Source of the DNA: Piscicola geometra
Taxonomy: Eukaryota; Annelida; Clitellata; Hirudinida; Piscicolidae
NCBI GenBank assembly: GCA_943735955.1
Contig: CALSEQ010000048.1
Span: 62,001 to 126,000 of the forward strand
DNA length: 64,000 nucleotides
Reading direction: 5' to 3'
Shown here: piece by piece, positions 1 through 14,000 of the stretch
Position numbering within the stretch: the stretch's first letter is position 1
How the letters are laid out: every line of letters starts with the position of its first letter
Notes under the pieces: model-generated
The model's input: the letters and a program-made list of their open reading frames with translations, nothing else
Databases searched by the model: none
What the model was told of the DNA's origin: nothing
Position numbers and translations under genes: made by a program

Positions 1-3000
1 ACAAAAAGTCTTCAAGACAAAAAGTCTTCAAGACAAAAAGTCTTCAAGACAAAAAGTCTTCAAGACAAAAAGTCTTCAAGACAAAAAGTCTTCAAGACAA
101 AAAGTCTTCAAGACAAAAAGTCTTCAAGACAAAAAGTCTTCAAGACAAAAAGTCTTCAAGATAAAAAGTCTTCAAGACAAAAAGTCTTCAAGACAAAAAG
201 TCTTCAAGACAAAAAGTCTTCAAGACAAAAAGTCTTCAAGACAAAAAGTCTTCAAGACAAAAAGTCTTCAAGACAAAAAGTCTTCAAGACAAAAAGTCTT
301 CAAGATAAAAAGTCTTCAAGACAAAAAGTCTTCAAGACAAAAAGTCTTCAAGACAAAAAGTCTTCAAGACAAAAAGTCTTCAAGACAAAAAGTCTTCAAG
401 ACAAAAAGTCTTCAAGACAAAAAGTCTTCAAGACAAAAAGTCTTCAAGACAAAAAGTCTTCAAGACAAAAAGTCTTCAAGACAAAAAGTCTTCAAGACAA
501 AAAGTCTTCAAGACAAAAAGTCTTCAAGACAAAAAGTCTTCAAGACAAAAAGTCTTTAAGACAAAAATTCTTCAAGACAAAAAGTCATCAGGATAAAAAG
601 TCTTCAGGATAAAAAGTCTTCCGGATAAAAAGTCTTCAGGATAAAAAGTCTTCAGGATAAAGTCTCCAGGATAAAAAGTCTTCAGGATAAAAAGTTTTCA
701 GGATAAAAAGTCTTCAGGATAAAAATTCTTCAGGATAAAAAGTCTTCAGGATAAAAAGTCTTCAGGATAAAAAGTCTTCAGGATAAAAAGTCTTCAGGAT
801 AAAAAGTCTTCAGGATAATAAGTCTTCAAAATAAAAAGTCTTCAGGATAAAAAGTCTTCAAGATAAAAAGTCTTCAGGATAAAAAGTCTTCAGGATAAAA
901 AGTCTTCAGGATAAAAAGTTTTCAGGATAAAAATTCTTCAAGACAAAAAGTCTTCAAGACAAAAAGTCTTCAAGACAAAAAGTCTTCAAGACAAAAAGTT
1001 TTCAAGACAAAAAGTCTTCAAGACAAAAAGTCTTCAAGACAAAAAGTCTTCAAGACAAAAAGTCTTCAAGACAAAAAGTCTTCAAGACAAAAAGTCTTCA
1101 AGACAAAAAGTCTTCAAGACAAAAAGTCTTCAAGACAAAAAGTCTTCAAGACAAAAAGTCTTCAAGACAAAAAGTCTTCAAGACAAAAAGTCTTCAAGAC
1201 AAAAAGTCTTCAAGACAAAAAGTCTTCAAGACAAAAAGTCTTCAAGACAAAAAGTCTTCAAGACAAAAAGTCTTCAAGACAAAAAGTCTTCAAGACAAAA
1301 AGTCTTCAAGACAAAAAGTCTTCAAGACAAAAAGTCTTCAGGATAAAAAGTCTTCAGGATAAAAAGTCTTCCGGATAAAAAGTCTTCAAGATAAAAAGTC
1401 TTCAGGATAAAAAGTCTTCAAGACAAAAAGTCTTCAAGACAAAAAGTCTTCAAGACAAAAAGTCTTCAAGACAAAAAGTCTTCAAGACAAAAAGTCTTCA
1501 AGACAAAAAGTCTTCAAGACAAAAAGTCTTCAAGACAAAAAGTCTTCAAGACAAAAAGTCTTCAAGACAAAAAGTCTTCAAGACAAAAAGTCTTCAAGAC
1601 AAAAAGTCTTCAAGACAAAAAGTCTTCAAGACAAAAAGTCTTCAAGACAAAAAGTCTTCAAGACAAAAAGTCTTCAAGACAAAAAGTCTTCAAGACAAAA
1701 AGTCTTCAAGACAAAAAGTCTTCAAGACAAAAAGTCTTCAAGACAAAAAGTCTTCAAGACAAAAAGTCTTCAAGACAAAAAGTCTTCAAGACAAAAAGTC
1801 TTCAAGACAAAAAGTCTTCAAGACAAAAAGTCTTCAAGACAAAAAGTCTTCAAGACAAAAAGTCTTCAAGACAAAAAGTCTTCAAGACAAAAAGTCTTCA
1901 AGACAAAAAGTCTTCAAGACAAAAAGTCTTCAAGACAAAAAGTCTTCAAGACAAAAAGTCTTCAAGACAAAAAGTCTTCAAGACAAAAAGTCTTCAAGAC
2001 AAAAAGTCTTCAAGACAAAAAGTCTTCAAGACAAAAAGTCTTCAGGATAAAAAGTCTTCAGGATAAAAAGTCTTCCGGATAAAAAGTCTTCAGGATAAAA
2101 AGTCTTCAGGATAAAGTCTTCAGGATAAAAAGTCTTCAGGATAAAAAGTTTTCAGGATAAAAAGTCTTCAGGATAAAAATTCTTCAGGATAAAAAGTCTT
2201 CAGGATAAAAAGTCTTTGGGATAAAAAGTCTTCAGGATAAAAAGTCTTCAGGATAAAAAGTCTTCAGGATAAAAAGTCTTCCGGATAAAAAGTCTTCAGG
2301 ATAAAAAGTCTTCAGGATAAAGTCTTCAGGATAAAAAGTCTTCAGGATAAAAAGTTTTCAGGATAAAAAGTCTTCAGGATAAAAATTCTTCAGGATAAAA
2401 AGTCTTCAGGATAAAAAGTCTTCAGGATAAAAAGTCTTCAGGATAAAAAGTCTCCAGATAAAAAGTCTTCAGGATAAAAAGTCTTCAGGATAAAAAGTCT
2501 TCAGGATAAAGTCTTCAGGATAAAAAGTCTTCAGGATAAAAAGTTTTCAGGATAAAAAGTCTTCAGGATAAAAATTCTTCAGGATAAAAAGTCTTCAGGA
2601 TAAAAGTCTTCAAAATAAAAAGTCTTCAGGATAAAAAGTCTTCAAGATAAAAAGTCTTCAGGATAAAAAGTCTTCAGGATAAAAAGTCTTCAGGATAAAA
2701 AGTTTTCAGGATAAAAAGTCTTCAAGACAAAAAGTCTTCAAGACAAAAAGTCTTCAAGACAAAAAGTCTTCAAGACAAAAAGTCTTCAAGACAAAAAGTC
2801 TTCAAGACAAAAAGTCTTCAAAACAAAAAGTTTTCAAGACAAAAAGTTTTCAAGACAAAAAGTCTTCAAGACAAAAAGCCTTCAAGCCAAAAGTCTTCAA
2901 GACAAAAAGTCTTCAAGACAAAAAGTCTTCAAGACAAAAAGTCTTCAAGAAAAAAGTCTTCAAGACAAAAAGTCTTCAAGACAAAAAGTCTTCAAGACAA

Positions 3001-4605
3001 AAAGTCTTCAAGACAAAAAGTCTTCAAGACAAAAAGTCTTCAAGACAAAAAGTCTTCAAGACAAAAAGTTTTAAAGACAAAAAGTCTTCAAGACAAAAAG
3101 TTTTAAAGACAAAAAGTCTTCAAGACAAAAAGTCTTCAAGACAAAAAGTCTTCAAGACAAAAAGTCTTCAAGACAAAAAGTCTTCAAGACCAAAAGTCTT
3201 CAAGACAAAAAGTCTTCAAGACAAAAAGTCTTCAGGATAAAAAGTCTTCAGGATAAAAAGTCTTCCGGATAAAAAGTCTTCAGGATAAAAAGTCTTCAGG
3301 ATAAAGTCTTCAGGATAAAAAGTCTTCAGGATAAAAAGTTTTCAGGATAAAAAGTCTTCAGGATAAAAATTCTTCAGGATAAAAAGTCTTCAGGATAAAA
3401 AGTCTTCAGGATAAAAAGTCTTCAGGATAAAAAGTCTCCAGATAAAAAGTCTTCAGGATAAAAAGTCTTCAGGATAAAAAGTCTTCAAAATAAAAAGTCT
3501 TCAAGACAAAAAGTCTTCAAGACAAAAAGTTTTCAAGACAAAAAGTCTTCAAGACAAAAAGTCTTCAAGACAAAAAGTCTTCAAGACAAAAAGTCTTCAA
3601 GACAAAAAGTCTTCAAGACAAAAAGTCTTCAAGACAAAAAGTCTTCAAGACAAAAAGTCTTCAAGACAAAAAGTCTTCGAGACAAAAAGTCTTAAAGACA
3701 AAAAGTTTTAAAGACAAAAAGTCTTCAAGACAAAAAGTCTTCAAGACAAAAAGTCTTCAAGACAAAAAGTCTTCAAGACAAAAAGTCTTCAAGACAAAAA
3801 GTCTTCAAGACAAAAAGTCTTTAAGACAAAAAGTCTTCAAGACAAAAAGTCTTCAAGACAAAAAGTCTTCAAGACAAAAAGTCTTCAAGACAAAAAGTCT
3901 TCAAGACAAAAAGTCTTCAAGACAAAAATTCTTCAAGACAAAAAGTCTTCAGGATTAAAAGTCTTCAAGACAAAAAGTCTTCAAGACAAAAAGTCTTCAA
4001 GACAAAAAGTCTTCAAGATAAAAAGTCTTCAAGACAAAAAGTCTTCAAGACAAAAAGTCTTCAAGACAAAAAGTCTTCAAGACAAAAAGTCTTCAAGACA
4101 AAAAGTCTTCAAGACAAAAAGTCTTCAAGACAAAAAGTCTTCAAGACAAAAAGTCTTCAAGACAAAAAGTCTTCAAGACAAAAAGTCTTCAAGACAAAAA
4201 GTCTTCAAGACAAAAAGTCTTCAAGACAAAAAGTCTTCAAGACAAAAAGTCTTCAAGACAAAAAGTCTTCAAGACAAAAAGTCTTCAAGACAAAAAGTCT
4301 TCAAGACAAAAAGTCTTCAAGACAAAAAGTCTTCAAGACAAAAAGTCTTCAAGACAAAAAGTCTTCAAGACAAAAAGTCTTCAAGACAAAAAGTCTTCAA
4401 GACAAAAAGTCTTCAAGACAAAAAGTCTTCAAGACAAAAAGTCTTCAAGACAAAAAGTCTTCAAGACAAAAAGTCTTCAAGACAAAAAGTCTTCAAGACA
4501 AAAAGTCTTCAAGACAAAAAGTCTTCAAGACAAAAAGTCTTCAAGACAAAAAGTCTTCAAGACAAAAAGTCTTCAAGACAAAAAGTCTTCAAGACAAAAA
4601 GTCTT

Positions 4606-7600
4606 CAGGATAAAAAGTCTTCAGGATAAAAAGTCTTCCGGATAAAAAGTCTTCAGGATAAAAAGTCTTCAGGATAAAGTCTTCAGGATAAAAAGTCTTC
4701 AGGATAAAAAGTTTTCAGGATAAAAAGTCTTCAGGATAAAAATTCTTCAGGATAAAAAGTCTTCAGGATAAAAAGTCTTCGGGATAAAAAGTCTTCAGGA
4801 TAAAAAGTCTTCAGATAAAAAGTTTTCAGGATAAAAAGTCTTCAGGATAAAAGTCTTCAAAATAAAAAGTCTTCAGGATAAAAAGTCTTCAAGATAAAAA
4901 GTCTTCAGGATAAAAAGTCTTCAGGATAAAAAGTCTTCAGGATAAAAGTTTTCAGGATAAAAAGTCTTCAAGACAAAAAGTCTTCAAGACAAAAAGTCTT
5001 CAAGACAAAAAGTCTTCAAGACAAAAAGTCTTCAAGACAAAAAGTCTTCAAGACAAAAAGTCTTCAAGACAAAAAGTCTTCAAGACAAAAAGTCTTCAAG
5101 ACAAAAAGTCTTCAAGACAAAAAGTCTTCAAGACAAAAAGTCTTCAAGACAAAAAGTCTTCAAGACAAAAAGTCTTCAAGACAAAAAGTTTTCAAGACAA
5201 AAAGTTTTCAAGACAAAAAGTCTTCAAGACAAAAAGCCTTCAAGCCAAAAGTCTTCAAGACAAAAAGTCTTCAAGACAAAAAGTCTTCAAGACAAAAAGT
5301 CTTCAAGACAAAAAGTCTTCAAGACAAAAAGTCTTCAAGACAAAAAGTCTTCAAGACAAAAAGTCTTCAAGACAAAAAGTCTTCAAGACAAAAAGTCTTC
5401 AAGACAAAAAGTCTTCAAGACAAAAAGTCTTCAAGACAAAAAGTCTTCAAGACAAAAAGTCTTCAAGACAAAAAGTCTTCAAGACAAAAAGTCTTCAAGA
5501 CAAAAAGTCTTCAAGACAAAAAGTCTTCAAGACAAAAAGTCTTCAAGACAAAAAGTCTTCAGGATAAAAAGTCTTCAGGATAAAAAGTCTTCCGGATAAA
5601 AAGTCTTCAGGATAAAAAGTCTTCAGGATAAAGTCTTCAGGATAAAAAGTCTTCAGGATAAAAAGTTTTCAGGATAAAAAGTCTTCAGGATAAAAATTCT
5701 TCAGGATAAAAAGTCTTCAGGATAAAAAGTCTTCAGGATAAAAAGTCTTCAGGATAAAAAGTCTCCAGATAAAAAGTCTTCAGGATAAAAAGTCTTCAGG
5801 ATAAAAAGTCTTCAGGATAAAGTCTTCAGGATAAAAAGTCTTCAGGATAAAAAGTTTTCAGGATAAAAAGTCTTCAGGATAAAAATTCTTCAGGATAAAA
5901 AGTCTTCAGGATAAAAGTCTTCAAAATAAAAAGTCTTCAGGATAAAAAGTCTTCAAGATAAAAAGTCTTCAGGATAAAAAGTCTTCAGGATAAAAAGTCT
6001 TCAGGATAAAAGTTTTCAGGATAAAAAGTCTTCAAGACAAAAAGTCTTCAAGACAAAAAGTCTTCAAGACAAAAAGTCTTCAAGACAAAAAGTCTTCAAG
6101 ACAAAAAGTCTTCAAGACAAAAAGTCTTCAAGACAAAAAGTCTTCAAGACAAAAAGTTTTCAAGACAAAAAGTTTTCAAGACAAAAAGTCTTCAAGACAA
6201 AAAGCCTTCAAGCCAAAAGTCTTCAAGACAAAAAGTCTTCAAGACAAAAAGTCTTCAAGACAAAAAGTCTTCAAGACAAAAAGTCTTCAAGACAAAAAGT
6301 CTTCAAGACAAAAAGTCTTCAAGACAAAAAGTCTTCAAGACAAAAAGTCTTCAAGACAAAAAGTCTTCAAGACAAAAAGTCTTCAAGACAAAAAGTCTTC
6401 AAGACAAAAAGTCTTCAAGACAAAAAGTCTTCAAGACAAAAAGTCTTCAAGACAAAAAGTCTTCAAGACAAAAAGTTTTAAAGACAAAAAGTCTTCAAGA
6501 CAAAAAGTTTTAAAGACAAAAAGTCTTCAAGACAAAAAGTCTTCAAGACAAAAAGTCTTCAAGACAAAAAGTCTTCAAGACAAAAAGTCTTCAAGACAAA
6601 AAGTCTTCAAGACAAAAAGTCTTCAAGACAAAAAGTCTTCAAGACAAAAAGTCTTCAAGACAAAAAGTCTTCAAGACAAAAAGTCTTCAAGACAAAAAGT
6701 CTTCAAGACAAAAAGTCTTCAAGACAAAAAGTCTTCAAGACAAAAAGTCTTCAAGACAAAAAGTCTTCAAGACAAAAAGTCTTCAAGACAAAAAGTCTTC
6801 AAGACAAAAAGTCTTCAAGACAAAAAGTCTTCAAGACAAAAAGTCTTCAAGACAAAAAGTCTTCAAGACAAAAAGTCTTCAAGACAAAAAGTCTTCAAGA
6901 CAAAAAGTCTTCAAGACAAAAAGTCTTCAAGACAAAAAGTCTTCAAGACAAAAAGTCTTCAAGACAAAAAGTCTTCAAGACAAAAAGTCCTCAAGACAAA
7001 AAGTCTTCAAGACAAAAAGTCTTCAAGACAAAAAGTCTTCAAGACAAAAAGTCTTCAAGACAAAAAGTCTTCAAGACAAAAAGTCTTCAAGACAAAAAGT
7101 CTTCAAGACAAAAAGTCTTCAAGACAAAAAGTCTTCAAGACAAAAAGTCTTCAAGATAAAAAGTCTTCAAGACAAAAAGTCTTCAAGACAAAAAGTCTTC
7201 AAGACAAAAAGTCTTCAAGACAAAAAGTCTTCAAGACAAAAAGTCTTCAAGACAAAAAGTCTTCAAGACAAAAAGTCTTCAAGACAAAAAGTCTTCAAGA
7301 CAAAAAGTCTTCAAGACAAAAAGTCTTCAAGACAAAAAGTCTTCAAGACAAAAAGTCTTCAAGACAAAAAGTCTTCAAGACAAAAAGTCTTCAAGACAAA
7401 AAGTCTTCAAGACAAAAAGTCTTCAAGACAAAAAGTCTTCAAGACAAAAAGTCTTCAAGACAAAAAGTCTTCAAGACAAAAAGTCTTCAAGACAAAAAGT
7501 CTTCAAGACAAAAAGTCTTCAAGACAAAAAGTCTTCAAGACAAAAAGTCTTCAAGACAAAAAGTCTTCAAGACAAAAAGTCTTCAAGACAAAAAGTCTTC

Positions 7601-10600
7601 AAGACAAAAAGTCTTCAAGACAAAAAGTCTTCAAGACAAAAAGTCTTCAAGACAAAAAGTCTTCAAGACAAAAAGTCTTCAAGACAAAAAGTCTTCAAGA
7701 CAAAAAGTCTTCAAGACAAAAAGTCTTCAAGACAAAAAGTCTTCAAGACAAAAAGTCTTCAAGACAAAAAGTCTTCAAGACAAAAAGTCTTCAAGACAAA
7801 AAGTCTTCAAGACAAAAAGTCTTCAAGACAAAAAGTCTTCAGGATAAAAAGTCTTCAGGATAAAAAGTCTTCCGGATAAAAAGTCTTCAGGATAAAAAGT
7901 CTTCAGGATAAAGTCTTCAGGATAAAAAGTCTTCAGGATAAAAAGTTTTCAGGATAAAAAGTCTTCAGGATAAAAATTCTTCAGGATAAAAAGTCTTCAG
8001 GATAAAAAGTCTTCGGGATAAAAAGTCTTCAGGATAAAAAGTCTTCAGATAAAAAGTTTTCAGGATAAAAAGTCTTCAGGATAAAAGTCTTCAAAATAAA
8101 AAGTCTTCAGGATAAAAAGTCTTCAAGATAAAAAGTCTTCAGGATAAAAAGTCTTCAGGATAAAAAGTCTTCAGGATAAAAGTTTTCAGGATAAAAAGTC
8201 TTCAAGACAAAAAGTCTTCAAGACAAAAAGTCTTCAAGACAAAAAGTCTTCAAGACAAAAAGTCTTCAAGACAAAAAGTCTTCAAGACAAAAAGTCTTCA
8301 AGACAAAAAGTCTTCAAGACAAAAAGTCTTCAAGACAAAAAGTCTTCAAGACAAAAAGTCTTCAAGACAAAAAGTCTTCAAGACAAAAAGTCTTCAAGAC
8401 AAAAAGTTTTCAAGACAAAAAGTTTTCAAGACAAAAAGTCTTCAAGACAAAAAGCCTTCAAGCCAAAAGTCTTCAAGACAAAAAGTCTTCAAGACAAAAA
8501 GTCTTCAAGACAAAAAGTCTTCAAGACAAAAAGTCTTCAAGACAAAAAGTCTTCAAGACAAAAAGTCTTCAAGACAAAAAGTCTTCAAGACAAAAAGTCT
8601 TCAAGACAAAAAGTCTTCAAGACAAAAAGTCTTCAAGACAAAAAGTCTTCAAGACAAAAAGTCTTCAAGACAAAAAGTCTTCAAGACAAAAAGTCTTCAA
8701 GACAAAAAGTCTTCAAGACAAAAAGTCTTCAAGACAAAAAGTCTTCAAGACAAAAAGTATTCAAGACAAAAAGTCTTCAAGACAAAAAGTCTTCAGGATA
8801 AAAAGTCTTCAGGATAAAAAGTCTTCCGGATAAAAAGTCTTCAGGATAAAAAGTCTTCAGGATAAAGTCTTCAGGATAAAAAGTCTTCAGGATAAAAAGT
8901 TTTCAGGATAAAAAGTCTTCAGGATAAAAATTCTTCAGGATAAAAAGTCTTCAGGATAAAAAGTCTTCAGGATAAAAAGTCTTCAGGATAAAAAGTCTCC
9001 AGATAAAAAGTCTTCAGGATAAAAAGTCTTCAGGATAAAAAGTCTTCAGGATAAAGTCTTCAGGATAAAAAGTCTTCAGGATAAAAAGTTTTCAGGATAA
9101 AAAGTCTTCAGGATAAAAATTCTTCAGGATAAAAAGTCTTCAGGATAAAAGTCTTCAAAATAAAAAGTCTTCAGGATAAAAAGTCTTCAAGATAAAAAGT
9201 CTTCAGGATAAAAAGTCTTCAGGATAAAAAGTCTTCAGGATAAAAGTTTTCAGGATAAAAAGTCTTCAAGACAAAAAGTCTTCAAGACAAAAAGTCTTCA
9301 AGACAAAAAGTCTTCAAGACAAAAAGTCTTCAAGACAAAAAGTCTTCAAGACAAAAAGTCTTCAAGACAAAAAGTCTTCAAGACAAAAAGTTTTCAAGAC
9401 AAAAAGTTTTCAAGACAAAAAGTCTTCAAGACAAAAAGCCTTCAAGCCAAAAGTCTTCAAGACAAAAAGTCTTCAAGACAAAAAGTCTTCAAGACAAAAA
9501 GTCTTCAAGACAAAAAGTCTTCAAGACAAAAAGTCTTCAAGACAAAAAGTCTTCAAGACAAAAAGTCTTCAAGACAAAAAGTCTTCAAGACAAAAAGTCT
9601 TCAAGACAAAAAGTCTTCAAGACAAAAAGTCTTCAAGACAAAAAGTCTTCAAGACAAAAAGTCTTCAAGACAAAAAGTCTTCAAGACAAAAAGTCTTCAA
9701 GACAAAAAGTCTTCAAGACAAAAAGTTTTAAAGACAAAAAGTCTTCAAGACAAAAAGTTTTAAAGACAAAAAGTCTTCAAGACAAAAAGTCTTCAAGACA
9801 AAAAGTCTTCAAGACAAAAAGTCTTCAAGACAAAAAGTCTTCAAGACAAAAAGTCTTCAAGACAAAAAGTCTTCAAGACAAAAAGTCTTCAAGACAAAAA
9901 GTCTTCAAGACAAAAAGTCTTCAAGACAAAAAGTCTTCAAGACAAAAAGTCTTCAAGACAAAAAGTCTTCAAGACAAAAAGTCTTCAAGACAAAAAGTCT
10001 TCAAGACAAAAAGTCTTCAAGACAAAAAGTCTTCAAGACAAAAAGTCTTCAAGACAAAAAGTCTTCAAGACAAAAAGTCTTCAAGACAAAAAGTCTTCAA
10101 GACAAAAAGTCTTCAAGACAAAAAGTCTTCAAGACAAAAAGTCTTCAAGACAAAAAGTCTTCAAGACAAAAAGTCTTCAAGACAAAAAGTCTTCAAGACA
10201 AAAAGTCTTCAAGACAAAAAGTCTTCAAGACAAAAAGTCTTCAAGACAAAAAGTCTTCAAGACAAAAAGTCTTCAAGACAAAAAGTCTTCAAGACAAAAA
10301 GTCTTCAAGACAAAAAGTCTTCAAGACAAAAAGTCTTCAAGACAAAAAGTCTTCAAGACAAAAAGTCTTCAAGACAAAAAGTCTTCAAGACAAAAAGTCT
10401 TCAAGACAAAAAGTCTTCAAGATAAAAAGTCTTCAAGACAAAAAGTCTTCAAGACAAAAAGTCTTCAAGACAAAAAGTCTTCAAGACAAAAAGTCTTCAA
10501 GACAAAAAGTCTTCAAGACAAAAAGTCTTCAAGACAAAAAGTCTTCAAGACAAAAAGTCTTCAAGACAAAAAGTCTTCAAGACAAAAAGTCTTCAAGACA

Positions 10601-11073
10601 AAAAGTCTTCAAGACAAAAAGTCTTCAAGACAAAAAGTCTTCAAGACAAAAAGTCTTCAAGACAAAAAGTCTTCAAGACAAAAAGTCTTCAAGACAAAAA
10701 GTCTTCAAGACAAAAAGTCTTCAAGACAAAAAGTCTTCAAGACAAAAAGTCTTCAAGACAAAAAGTCTTCAAGACAAAAAGTCTTCAAGACAAAAAGTCT
10801 TCAGGATAAAAAGTCTTCAGGATAAAAAGTCTTCCGGATAAAAAGTCTTCAGGATAAAAAGTCTTCAGGATAAAGTCTTCAGGATAAAAAGTCTTCAGGA
10901 TAAAAAGTTTTCAGGATAAAAAGTCTTCAGGATAAAAATTCTTCAGGATAAAAAGTCTTCAGGATAAAAAGTCTTCGGGATAAAAAGTCTTCAGGATAAA
11001 AAGTCTTCAGATAAAAAGTTTTCAGGATAAAAAGTCTTCAGGATAAAAGTCTTCAAAATAAAAAGTCTTCAGG
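4606..11073 (+). repeat. Higher-order repeat, 3,234-bp unit, two copies
   Basis: Landmark variants recur at a fixed distance. The TCCGG variant of one B cassette is at 4638 and 7872, that of the next cassette at 5592 and 8826, and an AGCCTTCAAGCC variant at 6204 and 9438; all three pairs are 3,234 bp apart. Another AGCC landmark (5236 and 8454) is 3,218 bp apart, one monomer less. A third, shorter copy seems to follow, with the next matching cassette at 10834 (2,962 bp, exactly 17 monomers short). Each unit holds two B cassettes of different type separated by A runs, with one long A run at its end. The outer limits are approximate because the flanking A runs are featureless. Confidence 0.8.
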
Positions 11074-14000
11074 ATAAAAAGTCTTCAAGATAAAAAGTCT
11101 TCAGGATAAAAAGTCTTCAGGATAAAAAGTCTTCAGGATAAAAGTTTTCAGGATAAAAAGTCTTCAAGACAAAAAGTCTTCAAGACAAAAAGTCTTCAAG
11201 ACAAAAAGTCTTCAAGACAAAAAGTCTTCAAGACAAAAAGTCTTCAAGACAAAAAGTCTTCAAGACAAAAAGTTTTCAAGACAAAAAGTCTTCAAGACAA
11301 AAAGTCTTCAAGACAAAAAGTCTTCAAGACAAAAAGTCTTCAAGACAAAAAGTCTTCAAGACAAAAAGTCTTCAAGACAAAAAGTCTTCAAGACAAAAAG
11401 TCTTCAAGATAAAAAGTCTTCAAGACAAAAAGTCTTCAAGACAAAAAGTCTTCAAGACAAAAAGTCTTCAAGACAAAAAGTCTTCAAGACAAAAAGTCTT
11501 CAAGACAAAAAGTCTTCAAGACAAAAAGTCTTCAAGACAAAAAGTCTTCAAGACAAAAAGTCTTCAAGACAAAAAGTCTTCAAGACAAAAAGTCTTCAAG
11601 ACAAAAAGTCTTCAAGACAAAAAGTCTTCAAGACAAAAAGTCTTCAAGACAAAAAGTCTTCAAGACAAAAAGTCTTCAAGACAAAAAGTCTTCAAGACAA
11701 AAAGTCTTCAAGACAAAAAGTCTTCAAGACAAAAAGTCTTCAAGACAAAAAGTCTTCAAGACAAAAAGTCTTCAAGACAAAAAGTCTTCAGGATAAAAAG
11801 TCTTCAGGATAAAAAGTCTTCCGGATAAAAAGTCTTCAGGATAAAAAGTCTTCAGGATAAAGTCTTCAGGATAAAAAGTCTTCAGGATAAAAAGTTTTCA
11901 GGATAAAAAGTCTTCAGGATAAAAATTCTTCAGGATAAAAAGTCTTCAGGATAAAAAGTCTTCGGGATAAAAAGTCTTCAGGATAAAAAGTCTTCAGATA
12001 AAAAGTTTTCAGGATAAAAAGTCTTCAGGATAAAAGTCTTCAAAATAAAAAGTCTTCAGGATAAAAAGTCTTCAAGATAAAAAGTCTTCAGGATAAAAAG
12101 TCTTCAGGATAAAAAGTCTTCAGGATAAAAGTTTTCAGGATAAAAAGTCTTCAAGACAAAAAGTCTTCAAGACAAAAAGTCTTCAAGACAAAAAGTCTTC
12201 AAGACAAAAAGTCTTCAAGACAAAAAGTCTTCAAGACAAAAAGTCTTCAAGACAAAAAGTTTTCAAGACAAAAAGTCTTCAAGACAAAAAGTCTTCAAGA
12301 CAAAAAGTCTTCAAGACAAAAAGTCTTCAAGACAAAAAGTCTTCAAGACAAAAAGTCTTCAAGACAAAAAGTCTTCAAGACAAAAAGTCTTCAAGACAAA
12401 AAGTCTTCAAGACAAAAAGTCTTCAAGACAAAAAGTCTTCAAGACAAAAAGTCTTCAGGATAAAAAGTCTTCAGGATAAAAAGTCTTCCGGATAAAAAGT
12501 CTTCAGGATAAAAAGTCTTCAGGATAAAGTCTTCAGGATAAAAAGTCTTCAGGATAAAAAGTTTTCAGGATAAAAAGTCTTCAGGATAAAAATTCTTCAG
12601 GATAAAAAGTCTTCAGGATAAAAAGTCTTCAGGATAAAAAGTCTTCAGGATAAAAAGTCTCCAGATAAAAAGTCTTCAGGATAAAAAGTCTTCAGGATAA
12701 AAAGTCTTCAGGATAAAGTCTTCAGGATAAAAAGTCTTCAGGATAAAAAGTTTTCAGGATAAAAAGTCTTCAGGATAAAAATTCTTCAGGATAAAAAGTC
12801 TTCAGGATAAAAGTCTTCAAAATAAAAAGTCTTCAGGATAAAAAGTCTTCAAGATAAAAAGTCTTCAGGATAAAAAGTCTTCAGGATAAAAAGTCTTCAG
12901 GATAAAAGTTTTCAGGATAAAAAGTCTTCAAGACAAAAAGTCTTCAAGACAAAAAGTCTTCAAGACAAAAAGTCTTCAAGACAAAAAGTCTTCAAGACAA
13001 AAAGTCTTCAAGACAAAAAGTCTTCAAGACAAAAAGTCTTCAAGACAAAAAGTTTTCAAGACAAAAAGTTTTCAAGACAAAAAGTCTTCAAGACAAAAAG
13101 CCTTCAAGCCAAAAGTCTTCAAGACAAAAAGTCTTCAAGACAAAAAGTCTTCAAGACAAAAAGTCTTCAAGACAAAAAGTCTTCAAGACAAAAAGTCTTC
13201 AAGACAAAAAGTCTTCAAGACAAAAAGTCTTCAAGACAAAAAGTCTTCAAGACAAAAAGTCTTCAAGACAAAAAGTCTTCAAGACAAAAAGTCTTCAAGA
13301 CAAAAAGTCTTCAAGACAAAAAGTCTTCAAGACAAAAAGTCTTCAAGACAAAAAGTCTTCAAGACAAAAAGTCTTCAAGACAAAAAGTCTTCAAGACAAA
13401 AAGTTTTAAAGACAAAAAGTCTTCAAGACAAAAAGTTTTAAAGACAAAAAGTCTTCAAGACAAAAAGTCTTCAAGACAAAAAGTCTTCAAGACAAAAAGT
13501 CTTCAAGACAAAAAGTCTTCAAGACAAAAAGTCTTCAAGACAAAAAGTCTTCAAGACAAAAAGTCTTCAAGACAAAAAGTCTTCAAGACAAAAAGTCTTC
13601 AAGACAAAAAGTCTTCAAGACAAAAAGTCTTCAAGACAAAAAGTCTTCAAGACAAAAAGTCTTCAAGACAAAAAGTCTTCAAGACAAAAAGTCTTCAAGA
13701 CAAAAAGTCTTCAAGACAAAAAGTCTTCAAGACAAAAAGTCTTCAAGACAAAAAGTCTTCAAGACAAAAAGTCTTCAAGACAAAAAGTCTTCAAGACAAA
13801 AAGTCTTCAAGACAAAAAGTCTTCAAGACAAAAAGTCTTCAAGACAAAAAGTCTTCAAGACAAAAAGTCTTCAAGACAAAAAGTCTTCAAGACAAAAAGT
13901 CTTCAAGACAAAAAGTCTTCAAGACAAAAAGTCTTCAAGACAAAAAGTCTTCAAGACAAAAAGTCTTCAAGACAAAAAGTCTTCAAGACAAAAAGTCTTC